A stretch of DNA of 64,000 nucleotides. It comes from JADFMN01 sp964529975. GTDB lineage: Bacteria > Armatimonadota > Fimbriimonadia > Fimbriimonadales > Fimbriimonadaceae. A program made the position numbers and the translations under genes. Below are positions 9,027 to 17,589 of the stretch, in pieces (position 1 is the first letter of the stretch; every line of letters starts with the position of its first letter). The notes under the pieces are model-generated. The model ran no database searches. It saw only the letters and a program-made list of their open reading frames with translations, and was not told the DNA's origin. The DNA is taken from assembly GCA_964529975.1 (NCBI GenBank), contig CAZGXW010000003.1, forward strand, positions 1 to 64,000, read 5' to 3'.

Positions 9027-9072
9027 CAGGTCTCCAACTCAAATGAGGATACAGCATGTACGCGCAAGGAGA

Positions 9073-9078
9073 TAAGAT
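9073..9078 (+). promoter_or_regulatory. -10-like TAAGAT before the glycosylasparaginase gene
   Basis: TAAGAT ends 6 bases before the ATG at 9085. A possible ribosome site (AAGGAG, 9066-9071) just upstream is 13 bases from the ATG, so both leaderless and leadered readings remain open. Confidence 0.35.
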
Positions 9079-9084
9079 GGGTTC

Positions 9085-10107
9085 ATGAGCGAGTTCAACG
9101 CCCTATCTCGTCGGGACCTCTTGGCCGGTGCGGCGGCCGTAGGCACCGCCTCACTCGGCTTGCCTTCGGTGGTGCCCACGTATGCAGGGTTTCTAGCCGT
9201 CAGCAGCGCCAATGGCGTGCGCACGGTCGACAAGGCCATCGAACTCATGCGCGCGGGCACCGACACCCTCGAAGCGGCCGTGCAAGGCGTGGCCATCGTC
9301 GAACTCGATCCGAACGACATGAGCGTCGGATACGGCGGGCTCCCCAACGAGGACGGTGTCGTGGAACTCGACGCGAGTTGTATGCACGGACCGACCTATC
9401 GCGCCGGCGCCGTCGCATCGCTCAGGAACATCAAGACGCCGGCACGGGTCGCCAAACTCGTCCTGGAGCGCACGGACCACTGTCTGCTCGTCGGCGAAGG
9501 CGCGCTCCGGTTTGCAAAAATGCACGGACTTCCCGAGGAAAACCTTCTGACCGAGCGTGCGCGGCAAGCGTGGGTACGGTGGAAGGAGACGCTCAGCATG
9601 GACGACGACTACATCTCGCCCGAGCAGGGAAGCGGACAGCGCGACCCACGACCGACTGGCACCATCACGTGCCTGTGCCTCAACGACAAGGGCGACATCA
9701 GTGGAACGACGACGACCAGCGGACTTGCGTTCAAGATCCCTGGACGCGTGGGCGACTCGCCGTTGATAGGTTGTGGCGTCTATGTCGAGAACGAGGTAGG
9801 GGCGTGTGGCTCGACTGGTCGAGGTGAGGCGAACATCTTAGAAAACGGATCGCGCGTCGTCGTCGAGAACATGAGGAAGGGCATGGCTCCCGAGGCCGCC
9901 TGCGTCGACGCCCTTAAGCGCATCTGCGCGCGCACGACGGACAGGCGCCTCTTGCGCAGCCCAGGGGTGCCGGACTTCCAACTCCAGTTCTATGCGCTGA
10001 ACAAGGCCGGACAGCACGGCGGAGGGTGCATCCATGCTGGCTCGCAATACGCCGTCCACGACGGTGTGCGGTCACGGCTGGAGCGGTGCGCGTCCGTGCT
10101 GAGTTAG
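9085..10107 (+). CDS. N4-(beta-N-acetylglucosaminyl)-L-asparaginase (glycosylasparaginase family)
   Basis: Ntn-hydrolase that cleaves the GlcNAc-Asn bond of N-glycoproteins or related amides. It has 340 residues, the family's usual size. The N-terminus has a twin-arginine type motif (SRRDLLAGAAAVG, Arg9-Arg10), so it is probably exported folded. The precursor is expected to cut itself before Thr193 in the segment PTGTITCLCLND, and that Thr becomes the nucleophile. Other family segments are GYGGLPNEDGVVELDA and GACGSTGRGE. It overlaps the convergent VOC gene by 4 bases. Confidence 0.87.
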   Translation: MSEFNALSRRDLLAGAAAVGTASLGLPSVVPTYAGFLAVSSANGVRTVDKAIELMRAGTDTLEAAVQGVAIVELDPNDMSVGYGGLPNEDGVVELDASCMHGPTYRAGAVASLRNIKTPARVAKLVLERTDHCLLVGEGALRFAKMHGLPEENLLTERARQAWVRWKETLSMDDDYISPEQGSGQRDPRPTGTITCLCLNDKGDISGTTTTSGLAFKIPGRVGDSPLIGCGVYVENEVGACGSTGRGEANILENGSRVVVENMRKGMAPEAACVDALKRICARTTDRRLLRSPGVPDFQLQFYALNKAGQHGGGCIHAGSQYAVHDGVRSRLERCASVLS

Positions 10108-10454
10108 AACGACTGGTGAAGACCGGTAATAATTCCGTCGGGATCTGTGAAGTAAGCGACGTAGCCCACGGTTGGGATCTCCATCTTGTCGAGCACGATC
10201 GTCCCGCCCGCGTCCTTCACGTCCTGCATCGACTTGTCGATGTCGGAGACGGCTATCACGTTGGTCGGGGGTTGTCCGGGGTTCTTCTTCATGAGGCCGC
10301 CGTTGATCCCAGGCTCGCTGTCGGGCCCAGTCGTGACCAGCCAGTAGTTCTCCTCTCCGAACTTTGTAAAGGTCCAGCCGAAGACACGACTATAGAAGGC
10401 CATCGACTTTTCGGGGTCGTCGACCGGGATTTCAAAGTGGCAAACGCGCGGCAT
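10104..10454 (-). CDS. VOC (glyoxalase/bleomycin-resistance) superfamily protein
   Basis: Small cytoplasmic protein of 116 residues made of paired beta-alpha-beta-beta-beta units. MPRVCHFEIPVDDPEKSMAFY is the typical opening and VGYVAYFTDPDGIITGLHQ the typical end. His6 and the late acidic/His positions could bind a metal. The substrate is unknown. I chose the ATG at 10454, with a TAGAGT hexamer 7 bases upstream, over a start 11 codons earlier. Confidence 0.82.
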   Translation of the reverse strand: MPRVCHFEIPVDDPEKSMAFYSRVFGWTFTKFGEENYWLVTTGPDSEPGINGGLMKKNPGQPPTNVIAVSDIDKSMQDVKDAGGTIVLDKMEIPTVGYVAYFTDPDGIITGLHQSF

Positions 10455-10461
10455 CACATGG

Positions 10462-10467
10462 ACTCTA
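10462..10467 (-). promoter_or_regulatory. -10-like TAGAGT before the VOC gene
   Basis: On the minus strand TAGAGT ends 7 bases before the ATG at 10454. Confidence 0.4.
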
Positions 10468-10511
10468 CCAGGACATGACTTGAACAATGATACGGCTTGA
10501 ACTTGTACAAA

Positions 10512-11888
10512 TCAGCCGTCCTCCCGCTGGACAGCGATCGAAAAGACCTTGTTCTCCTTGGTCACCGTGAAGAGCACACGAAACGTCCGCTCGCCCTTCT
10601 TGATCCTGTAGGTGTAGACGGTGTCGGGGTCCTCGGGCTTGCGTTCGAGAAACTTGCCAGGCTCGTGGTCGCGGTATTGTGCAAACCCGCCAAGTCCCAT
10701 GCGCCCCCTCGGTGATTCGAGTTGGCCGCGGTACTCCCGGTCGAAAAGAGGGCTGTCCGTTTTCCCCTCGATCAAAGTACCGAACGCCTCAAAAAGCGAC
10801 TTGGTGAGTTCTGGGTTCGGATCGGGCTTTTCGCTCAGAGCGACCGGGCGGAGGGAGGGCTCGATAGCGCGCGCAATCGCGATGGCTAAGTTGTCGCCGC
10901 TGAAAGCGTAAACGTTGCCCATGACTGCGACGGAAATCTTGGATTCAGGGAAGTAAGCCATCGATGCCGAGTAGCCCGCCGTGTTTCCAGCGTGCGACAC
11001 CATCGGATGGCCGTTAAGGTCACGAACGAACCAGCCAAGTCCGTATGTCGTCTTTCGGCCGTCTGACGTTCTGTTCGGCTGCTGCATCTGCTTGAGCGTC
11101 GCGGAGGAAACGATCTTCCCGGAGTTGACCGCGTCAAGGAACTGCACCAAATCGTCGACACAAGTCACGATGCCGCCTGCTCCGTAAGCCGACGTGCTCG
11201 CCTCTGACGGACTCACGATCATGTCGTTGCCGACTTTGAAGTACCCGGTCGCCGTGTTCATGATGATCTCGTTTGTTCGGCGAAACTTCGTGTTCTTCAG
11301 CCCAGCCTTATCGATCGTGCGCTCCTTGACCACTGCCTGGAAGTCCCTTCCCGAGACTTTTCCAATGATCTCCGCAAGAACCGTGTAGTTGGAGTTGCTG
11401 TAGGCGAACCGCGTGTTAGTCGCAAAGTCGAGCGGAAGCGGGGCCATCTTCTCCCACCACGTGTCCATCGTGTACTCTTCGATCAACCCGAGCCCAGGAA
11501 TGAGCGCGTATTCCGGGATACCGGACGTGTGCGACAACAGGTTGTGTACGGTGACGTCTTTCCAATGCTCAGGGGCCTTCTCGACGTACTTGGAGACTTT
11601 GTCGCTAAGCGCGAGTTTGCCCTCCTCCACGAGCGACATCACGGTCAATGCCGTAAACGTCTTGGTTATCGAACCGCAATTGTAGATGTTCTCCGGCTTG
11701 GCGGAAACGTCGAGTTCGATGTTCGATTTGCCAAACGCTTGGCGTATCACGACCTCGTCGCCCCTCTTCACTAGGAGGGAAATCCCAGGGATGCCCTGGC
11801 GCTGCATCTCCTGTTCGATGACCCGGGTGATCGCGTCTGCGTCCTGCTGGGCAGCGGATAGTGCGAATAGCAACAATGTCGAGACCAT
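10512..11888 (-). CDS. Serine hydrolase of the class C beta-lactamase/PBP family
   Basis: Exported protein of 458 residues. The catalytic Ser73 and Lys76 lie in SITK (NCGSITKTFTAL). The second motif is YSN (FAYSNSNY) and the third is HAG (VSHAGNTAGYSA) in place of KTG. This set is typical of the broad family of esterases, D-amino-acid peptidases and class C beta-lactamase-like proteins, so true beta-lactamase activity should not be assumed. Residues of about 360-458 form an extra C-terminal domain. The N-terminus MVSTLLLFALSAAQQ is a short signal with no basic residue. A TAGGTT hexamer lies 6 bases before the ATG. Confidence 0.88.
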   Translation of the reverse strand: MVSTLLLFALSAAQQDADAITRVIEQEMQRQGIPGISLLVKRGDEVVIRQAFGKSNIELDVSAKPENIYNCGSITKTFTALTVMSLVEEGKLALSDKVSKYVEKAPEHWKDVTVHNLLSHTSGIPEYALIPGLGLIEEYTMDTWWEKMAPLPLDFATNTRFAYSNSNYTVLAEIIGKVSGRDFQAVVKERTIDKAGLKNTKFRRTNEIIMNTATGYFKVGNDMIVSPSEASTSAYGAGGIVTCVDDLVQFLDAVNSGKIVSSATLKQMQQPNRTSDGRKTTYGLGWFVRDLNGHPMVSHAGNTAGYSASMAYFPESKISVAVMGNVYAFSGDNLAIAIARAIEPSLRPVALSEKPDPNPELTKSLFEAFGTLIEGKTDSPLFDREYRGQLESPRGRMGLGGFAQYRDHEPGKFLERKPEDPDTVYTYRIKKGERTFRVLFTVTKENKVFSIAVQREDG

Positions 11889-11934
11889 TGCTCCAACCTA
11901 CCGGAGTTCGATGCCTGGTGGTTCCAAGTTGGGC

Positions 11935-13830
11935 CTAGACGGCCTGACCTGCCTGAAGGTCTTCAAGGACCATGGCGGCGGCCTCCCAATCATGGACGGC
12001 CCCTTCCAGCCTCGCCTTGGCCTCCGCGTACCGTTTGCCCAGTTCGACGAGGTCGTCGCCGGACCTGGGTTCGGCGAGGCGCGCCTCCAGGTCAGAAAGG
12101 GCTTTCTCGCACCTCGTCACGTCTTCTTCACGCTGGGCGACCGTCTTCTTCGCCACCTCGATCGCTTTGCTCAGTTCTCGAGGAGAGAGCCTGGAATGTG
12201 CCACCGTAGGCTTCTTGCTCCCTTCCTTGGGTCGCACCGCCAATTTGGCCTGCTTCCTCTTGTAGTCGTCATAGCCTCCGGTGGACTGCACCGGTCCCTG
12301 GCGAGTCACGTCAAGGATATTGTCGACTGCCTGCCGCAACAGCCAGCGGTCGTGCGAGACAAGCACGAGAGAGCCTGTGAATTCGCGCAAGACCTGAGCA
12401 AGAGCCTCTCGCGAGGCCATGTCCAAGTGGTTTGTCGGCTCATCGAGCACAAGCAGGTTTGGCGAGAGCGCACACAATCGGGCGAGCGCGAGTTTGTTCT
12501 TTTCACCTCCGCTTAAGGTGCGGATAGGTCGGAACACGTCGTCACCCTCGAAGAGGAACCGTCCGAGAAGATCGCGTGCGGGCCCAGAGTCGAGCCCTGT
12601 CTCATAACAAAGGAACTGCAACGGCGAGAGCTCGAGGTCAAGTCCTTCAGCGTCTTGGTTAAAGACCCCAACGTCGACGCTCGAACCGACCTTCACCGAT
12701 CCGCTCACTGCGGGGTGCTTGCCGAGCAAAGTCTTGACCAGCGTCGATTTGCCGGCACCGTTGTCGCCGATCACGCCCCACCTCTCTCCCCACCGCACAG
12801 TCCAGTCAAACCCGTCAAAGAGGGTCTCGTCCTCAAACCCTACGGCAAGAGACCGACACTCGAGCACCGTGTCCCCAGACCGCTTTGTCGCTTTGATCGA
12901 AGCGGCCATCCCGCGCTCCTTCTTGGGGGCGGCAATCCTGTTCGCTTCGATCTTTTGCAACTGCTTCAACCGACCGCGCGCCTGCGCTGTTCGCTGAGAG
13001 TTAATGAACCTGCGCACGTACTCATCGAGTTTGGCGATCTGCTCAGACTGCTTCGCCGCCATGTCCGCGAGCCGCTCGTCGCGTTCTGCCCGCAACTTCA
13101 CGTATTGGTCGAACCTGCCAGGGAACGTCTCCGCCTTGTGGTCCCGGAGTTCGATAGTCTTCTGCGCAGTGTTCTGGAGGAACTCTCGGTCGTGACTAAC
13201 CAGCAACACCGCGCCGTGATAGTTCGAAATCCAGTTCTCGAGCCACTCCGTCGCCTTCAGGTCCAAGTGGTTCGTTGGCTCATCGAGGATGAGCAGGTCC
13301 GGCTCTTCAAGCAACAGCCGAGCGAGAGCGAGCCTCGTCTTCTCGCCCCCGCTCAAAGACTCTGTGGGACGGGAAAACTCGGCCTCCTCAAACCCCATGC
13401 GCGAGAGCACTGTCCGTGCGTCGCTCTCTGCGCTATATCCCTCCGCCTCCAAGAAGTGCTCGTGGACGAGCGCGTACTCGTTGAGGTCCTCGTCGCTCGG
13501 TCCCGCCTCCATTCGGGCTTCCAGTTCACGCAGCCTCTCCTTGAGTTCGAGTTGTCGCTCCAACGCCGACTCGACCTCTTCCAACACTGTCCGCCCGGCC
13601 GTGACCGGCTTCTCTTGCCGCAGATAACCGACTTTTGCCCCCCTGACCAGGTTGACGGAACCCGAGTCGGCCTCGAGCTCCTTCGTCAAGATCTTGATCA
13701 GCGTCGTTTTTCCAGTCCCGTTCCGCCCTACCAGCGCCACCTTCTCCCGTGGGTCGACACGAAGGGACACGGCATCGAGCACGATGTCGATGCCGAAACT
13801 CTTGGAAAGGCCGCTGACGACGAGCAGCAC
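11935..13830 (-). CDS. ABC-F family ATPase (Uup/ABCF3-like)
   Basis: Soluble protein of 631 residues with two ABC cassettes and no membrane segments. Walker A motifs are GRNGTGKTT and GDNGAGKST. Both signature motifs read LSGGEK and both Walker B regions LDEPTNHLD. A charged linker of about 80 residues joins the cassettes, and a C-terminal coiled coil (about 540-631) is present as in Uup. ABC-F proteins act on the ribosome, relieving stalls or, in some members, giving antibiotic protection. Nothing here points to a resistance role. The GTG start sits 8 bases after a TAGAAT hexamer. Confidence 0.93.
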   Translation of the reverse strand: MLLVVSGLSKSFGIDIVLDAVSLRVDPREKVALVGRNGTGKTTLIKILTKELEADSGSVNLVRGAKVGYLRQEKPVTAGRTVLEEVESALERQLELKERLRELEARMEAGPSDEDLNEYALVHEHFLEAEGYSAESDARTVLSRMGFEEAEFSRPTESLSGGEKTRLALARLLLEEPDLLILDEPTNHLDLKATEWLENWISNYHGAVLLVSHDREFLQNTAQKTIELRDHKAETFPGRFDQYVKLRAERDERLADMAAKQSEQIAKLDEYVRRFINSQRTAQARGRLKQLQKIEANRIAAPKKERGMAASIKATKRSGDTVLECRSLAVGFEDETLFDGFDWTVRWGERWGVIGDNGAGKSTLVKTLLGKHPAVSGSVKVGSSVDVGVFNQDAEGLDLELSPLQFLCYETGLDSGPARDLLGRFLFEGDDVFRPIRTLSGGEKNKLALARLCALSPNLLVLDEPTNHLDMASREALAQVLREFTGSLVLVSHDRWLLRQAVDNILDVTRQGPVQSTGGYDDYKRKQAKLAVRPKEGSKKPTVAHSRLSPRELSKAIEVAKKTVAQREEDVTRCEKALSDLEARLAEPRSGDDLVELGKRYAEAKARLEGAVHDWEAAAMVLEDLQAGQAV

Positions 13831-13838
13831 AGAGGGAG

Positions 13839-13844
13839 ATTCTA
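13839..13844 (-). promoter_or_regulatory. -10-like TAGAAT before the ABC-F gene
   Basis: TAGAAT on the minus strand ends 8 bases before the GTG start at 13830. Confidence 0.55.
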
Positions 13845-13891
13845 CTGGAGCAACCTGGAACCCAACGGTCGGAAGGCGGGTAGTTTAAGGC

Positions 13892-14335
13892 ATGAAAAGC
13901 CTTGTTCTGACCGTGCTTGCCGTATCGCTGGCCGCGCTCTTGGTCGCAGGATGCACTCCAAAGGCACAAACCGAGCCTGAAGGAACCGCCAACAAACAGG
14001 TCGACACGGACGCAGGGCCCGACACCCCGGCGACCAAGCCGGCAGACGATTCCGACGACCACGACGACCACATCGGCGAGGGCGACGACAAGGACGGCGA
14101 TGAGAAGGGCGACGAAGACAAGGTCAACGACTCCGCAGCCGCCCCCACGAACATGGCCCCGGCAGCCTATCGAGACAAGGACGGCCAACTCTTGTGCCCG
14201 GTCATGGGCGTTCCCATCGAGTCGGAAGACAAGGCCGTCGGCTTCCAGGACCACAACAACGTCCGCTACTACTTCTGCTGCGGCGATTGCCCGAAACTCT
14301 TCAAGAAAGATCCGGACCAGTGGCTGAAAAACTAG
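13892..14335 (+). CDS. Lipoprotein with a YHS-like metal-binding domain
   Basis: Probable lipoprotein of 147 residues. The lipobox LVAGC follows a basic-hydrophobic signal (MKSLVLTVLAVSLAAL). Residues of about 25-85 are a low-complexity Asp/Lys/Thr linker (DDHDDHIGEGDDKDGDEKGD). The last 55 residues form a YHS/TRASH-like module: LLCPVMGVPI, then VRYYFCCGDCPKLFKKDP. Such modules bind or sense metals, often copper. The three-module protein at 52323-52892 has the closest relative of this domain in the window. Its stop is 3 bases from the convergent speE stop. Confidence 0.72.
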   Translation: MKSLVLTVLAVSLAALLVAGCTPKAQTEPEGTANKQVDTDAGPDTPATKPADDSDDHDDHIGEGDDKDGDEKGDEDKVNDSAAAPTNMAPAAYRDKDGQLLCPVMGVPIESEDKAVGFQDHNNVRYYFCCGDCPKLFKKDPDQWLKN

Positions 14336-14338
14336 GCT

Positions 14339-15181
14339 CTAGAAACGGGACCTGAAGGGCACCTCGCGCATCGCGAGCGAGTAGGTCGTCTCGTCCAAGT
14401 ACCGTAGACCGCTCAGATCGCACCTGTACTCCGGCGAAACCATCGCCGTGTCGCTGCCCCAGACAAAGCCAGAAAACCCGCCGAACGAAGGCACGAGACA
14501 CCAATAGGTGCCGACGTTCCTAAACACAGACCGGAACTTCGCGACCGCGCCGTCCGTCGAGTACGGACAGAACACGAGGTTGTCTGCCTGCGATACGACG
14601 AAGCCGCCCGGAGTAAGTAGACGCTTCAGGTCGGCATAGAACTCCGGAGTGAATAGGTCCATGCTCAGCGCCTCGTCCTCCTCCTCGTACACGTCCGTGC
14701 AATCAACAACGATCAGATCATACGGCTCCGTCGCAGCCTTCACGAACGCAAACGCGTCGCCGATGTGCAGACGCACGCGCCGATCGTCAAAGGACCCCGC
14801 ACTGACGAACGGCATCGCCTCTCGACACACATCGATCACGCCGGGATCGATCTCCACCATGTCCACCTGCTCGATCGAACCGTGTCGACAGACCTCCCGC
14901 AAGACCCCGCCGTCCCCACCGCCCACGACCAACGCGCGACGAGGGGCCGCGACCGAACACAACGGGATATGCACGAGCGACTCGTGGTAAGCGTGCTCGT
15001 CGATCTCGCTCAACTGGACGTGTCCGTCAAGTAGCAGCACCCGGCCCAATGTCGTCGTGTCCACGACCTGCACGCGCTGGAATTCAGTCTGGCGGTCGAC
15101 GACCGTCGATCTCACTTCGACCTGGAGCCCTAGTTTGTCGCTCCGCGTCGGGATATAGAGCGCCGTCCTCTGCACCTCCAT
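14339..15181 (-). CDS. speE: Spermidine synthase (polyamine aminopropyltransferase)
   Basis: Transfers the aminopropyl group of decarboxylated SAM to putrescine. From the ATG at 15181 the protein has 280 residues, the usual length. Core motifs are YHESLVHIPL, the SAM-binding VVGGGDGGVLREVCRH, the acidic VEIDPGVIDVCR and VVDCTDVY. The reading frame is open for another 41 codons upstream, but that would run into the divergent DUF1800 gene and adds nothing family-like. No speD (SAM decarboxylase) is nearby. Confidence 0.92.
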   Translation of the reverse strand: MEVQRTALYIPTRSDKLGLQVEVRSTVVDRQTEFQRVQVVDTTTLGRVLLLDGHVQLSEIDEHAYHESLVHIPLCSVAAPRRALVVGGGDGGVLREVCRHGSIEQVDMVEIDPGVIDVCREAMPFVSAGSFDDRRVRLHIGDAFAFVKAATEPYDLIVVDCTDVYEEEDEALSMDLFTPEFYADLKRLLTPGGFVVSQADNLVFCPYSTDGAVAKFRSVFRNVGTYWCLVPSFGGFSGFVWGSDTAMVSPEYRCDLSGLRYLDETTYSLAMREVPFRSRF

Positions 15182-15231
15182 AGTTTGGCAGTCGCAGACG
15201 AAAGAGCGGGCCGAGCGACCCCCGACAGTCG

Positions 15232-15237
15232 TATAAT
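15232..15237 (+). promoter_or_regulatory. TATAAT 6 bases before the DUF1800 gene
   Basis: A perfect -10 hexamer in the 62-base gap between divergent speE and the GTG at 15244; the spacing predicts a leaderless message. Confidence 0.6.
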
Positions 15238-15243
15238 CTAACT

Positions 15244-16722
15244 GTGCAAAGTCAGCAGCGGGTAAGGCACCTGTTGCGCAGGTTCGGGCTCGGCGCAGAC
15301 CCAAAGACGGTTCGAGAACTCGAGGTCCTCAGCCTCGATCAGGCGATCGAAATCCTGGTCGACTACGAAAAGACGCCCGACCCCTACCCCGTCTCACCAT
15401 GGGAGTTCGCCGTCAACCCACAGGACGGACGGCTCAACATGAACGGCCGTACCCTTGCGGACTGGTGGGCGCTCAAGATGTGCGTGACCACCAGGCCGAT
15501 GCAAGAGAAACTCGCGCTCTTCTGGCACGACCACTTCGCGGTCGGGGACGACAAGGTCCAGAACGGCCGCGTCATGCAGCAGTACCTCGACGTCCTCCGA
15601 AACAATGCGTCAGGGAACTTCCGCACGCTCTTGACGGAAGTCTGCAAGTCGCCCGCGATGGTCATCTACCTCGACACGCGACAGAATGTGCGAGGAAGGC
15701 CGAACGAGAACTTTGCTCGCGAAGTCATGGAGCTTTTCACGCTCGGAGTCGACAACGGTTACACAGAGCAGGACATCGCCGAAGCGGCTAAGGCGTTCAC
15801 CGGCTGGAACCTCCGCGACACCATAGACTATCGCAACCGCGAGACCAACCCCGTCGACGACCAGATCAAGTCGAAGGTCAAGGCAGGCGAGTACACGTTC
15901 CAGTTCGCCTACGATCCGCGCCGACACGAGCCCGGCCCCAAGTCAGTGTTCGGCAAGTCGGGAGAGTTCGACGGCGACGCCGTCATCCAACTCCTCCTAG
16001 AACACCCCGAGACGCCAAGGCTCATCTGTCGAAAACTGTGGGAGTACTTCGCCTACGCCAAGCCCGAAGACCGAATCGTCGATTCGCTCGCCAAAACGTT
16101 CCTTAAGAACGACTATGAGATCAAGCCAGTCCTGCGAGAGATGGCGGCCATGCCCGAGTTCTGGTCGGAGAAGGCCATGCGGAGCAAGGTCAAGAGCCCG
16201 ATCGACTTCACGTTCGCAGTCGCACGCCAGTTCGGGGCAGTCGCAATCATGGACAAGCGCCCGACTGGAGAGATCGACCCGTTCTCACCTGCTCCCGGTG
16301 AGATCCGTCAGTTCGCCAGGATCGTCAACCTCCAAGCCCGAAGGCAGGGCCTCGAACTCCTCTATCCGCCATCGGTCGAGGGGTGGCACTGGGACGACGA
16401 GTGGATCACGAGCGAAACGATGCTCTACCGCATCGATGTCGCGCGCCAGATCTTCGCGAACAGACGAGTGGCGACGCCCATGATCGACTGGTCGGTCCCG
16501 GAGATCGCTGTCGCTCCTTCTTCGAGCGCCGTGCCAGAGTGCGTCGACAGGCTCCTCGGCCTCCTCGACCTCGAGGTCACGCCGGAACAGAGGTTCACGC
16601 TCGTCCGACTCGCCCGAGACCTCGCCCTCAACGACTCCCTCTACAACGACCGAACCAAGGTCGATCGCCTCTGGCAGTTCCTCAAAGTCGTGTTCGCCAT
16701 GCCCCAGTCCCACGTCTGCTAG
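15244..16722 (+). CDS. DUF1800 domain protein
   Basis: Protein of 492 residues recognised as DUF1800 from segments such as HLLRRFGLG near the start, LFWHDHFAVG, NENFAREVMELFTLGVDNGYTEQD and the WNLRD region. DUF1800 proteins are common in Planctomycetes, Armatimonadota and Proteobacteria and are usually encoded next to a DUF1501 partner. No DUF1501 gene is adjacent here; a methyltransferase follows. The biochemical role is not established. The GTG start sits right behind a TATAAT hexamer. Confidence 0.87.
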   Translation: MQSQQRVRHLLRRFGLGADPKTVRELEVLSLDQAIEILVDYEKTPDPYPVSPWEFAVNPQDGRLNMNGRTLADWWALKMCVTTRPMQEKLALFWHDHFAVGDDKVQNGRVMQQYLDVLRNNASGNFRTLLTEVCKSPAMVIYLDTRQNVRGRPNENFAREVMELFTLGVDNGYTEQDIAEAAKAFTGWNLRDTIDYRNRETNPVDDQIKSKVKAGEYTFQFAYDPRRHEPGPKSVFGKSGEFDGDAVIQLLLEHPETPRLICRKLWEYFAYAKPEDRIVDSLAKTFLKNDYEIKPVLREMAAMPEFWSEKAMRSKVKSPIDFTFAVARQFGAVAIMDKRPTGEIDPFSPAPGEIRQFARIVNLQARRQGLELLYPPSVEGWHWDDEWITSETMLYRIDVARQIFANRRVATPMIDWSVPEIAVAPSSSAVPECVDRLLGLLDLEVTPEQRFTLVRLARDLALNDSLYNDRTKVDRLWQFLKVVFAMPQSHVC

Positions 16723-16770
16723 GCTGGCAGTCCCCAGGACCGGGCCCCTGCTGTACCCCACAATCCGCCC

Positions 16771-17589
16771 ATGACCGCCGCTACCCCCGAAATGCAGGCT
16801 CTCAAGACAAGGCTCAAAGCCACCTGGGAGGCTGGTGACTACAGCGTGTTCGCACAGTATCTTGAGCCCGGTGCCCTCGAGTTCTTCGAGAGGCTCTCGA
16901 TTCAACCTGGGACCAAGATGCTCGACATCGCCTGTGGGGCGGGGCAGATCACCGTACCCGCAGCACGAAAGGGGATCGACGTGACTGGCCTCGACCTCGC
17001 ACAGAACCTCGTCGATGCCGCAAACGAGCGACTCAAGTCCGAAGGGCTCTCTGCTACCGTCGTGCAAGGAGACGCCGAGGACCTTCCGTTCGGTGACAAC
17101 GAGTTCGACGTCACCTTCAGCCTCATTGGCGCGATGTTCGCTCCACGACCGGAACTCGTCGCGAGTGAAATGGTCCGCGTCACCAAGCCCGGCGGCAAGA
17201 TCGTTATGGGCAACTGGACGCCGACAGGGCTCACCGGCCAAATGTTCAAGATCGTGGCCAAGCACGTCCCGCCGCCGCCGATCTTTCCGTCTCCGGTCTT
17301 GTGGGGCACGAAGGAAAAAGTCGAAGAGAGGTTTGGTGACGCAGTGTCCGATGTCAGGGTGACAGCGTATCCCTACCTGTTCAACTACCCCTTCTCGCCA
17401 AAGGAGGTCGCTGATTTCTTCATCAAGCTTTACGGCCCGACGAACAAGGCATACAACGCCCTTGAGGGCGACGCGCAAAGAGCGTTCTACGACGAGTTCG
17501 TCGGTTTTTGGGCAAGCAACAACGTCAAGACGGACGGCACGACATCCATCGTGTCTGAACTCGTCGAGGTCGTCGCGACCAAGAAGTGA
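16771..17589 (+). CDS. Class I SAM-dependent methyltransferase
   Basis: Cytoplasmic enzyme of 272 residues. Motif I is MLDIACGAGQITVPAARKG, followed by an acidic motif (GLDLAQNLVDAA), GDAEDLPFGDNEFDVTFS and the motif IV/post-IV region RVTKPGGKIVMGNW. These match the UbiE/Methyltransf_11 group. The substrate is not evident. It begins 48 bases after the DUF1800 gene, so co-transcription is possible. It abuts the convergent PEP-CTERM gene with no spacer. Confidence 0.88.
   Translation: MTAATPEMQALKTRLKATWEAGDYSVFAQYLEPGALEFFERLSIQPGTKMLDIACGAGQITVPAARKGIDVTGLDLAQNLVDAANERLKSEGLSATVVQGDAEDLPFGDNEFDVTFSLIGAMFAPRPELVASEMVRVTKPGGKIVMGNWTPTGLTGQMFKIVAKHVPPPPIFPSPVLWGTKEKVEERFGDAVSDVRVTAYPYLFNYPFSPKEVADFFIKLYGPTNKAYNALEGDAQRAFYDEFVGFWASNNVKTDGTTSIVSELVEVVATKK

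Noticed and set aside
10512..11888. A true antibiotic-resistance beta-lactamase
   Set aside because: The SxxK/YSN/HxG set is shared by many esterases and peptidases, and the protein has an extra C-terminal domain; resistance cannot be claimed.
12655..13980. A 441-codon plus-strand ORF opposite the ABC-F gene
   Set aside because: Antisense to a clear ABC-F ATPase and rich in Arg/Leu/His; no domain seen.
15182..15304. A 41-residue N-terminal extension of speE
   Set aside because: It would overlap the start of the divergent DUF1800 gene and its TATAAT; the family starts at 15181.
16285..17478. A 397-codon minus-strand ORF opposite the DUF1800 and methyltransferase genes
   Set aside because: It covers parts of two unrelated real genes on the other strand; a shadow frame.
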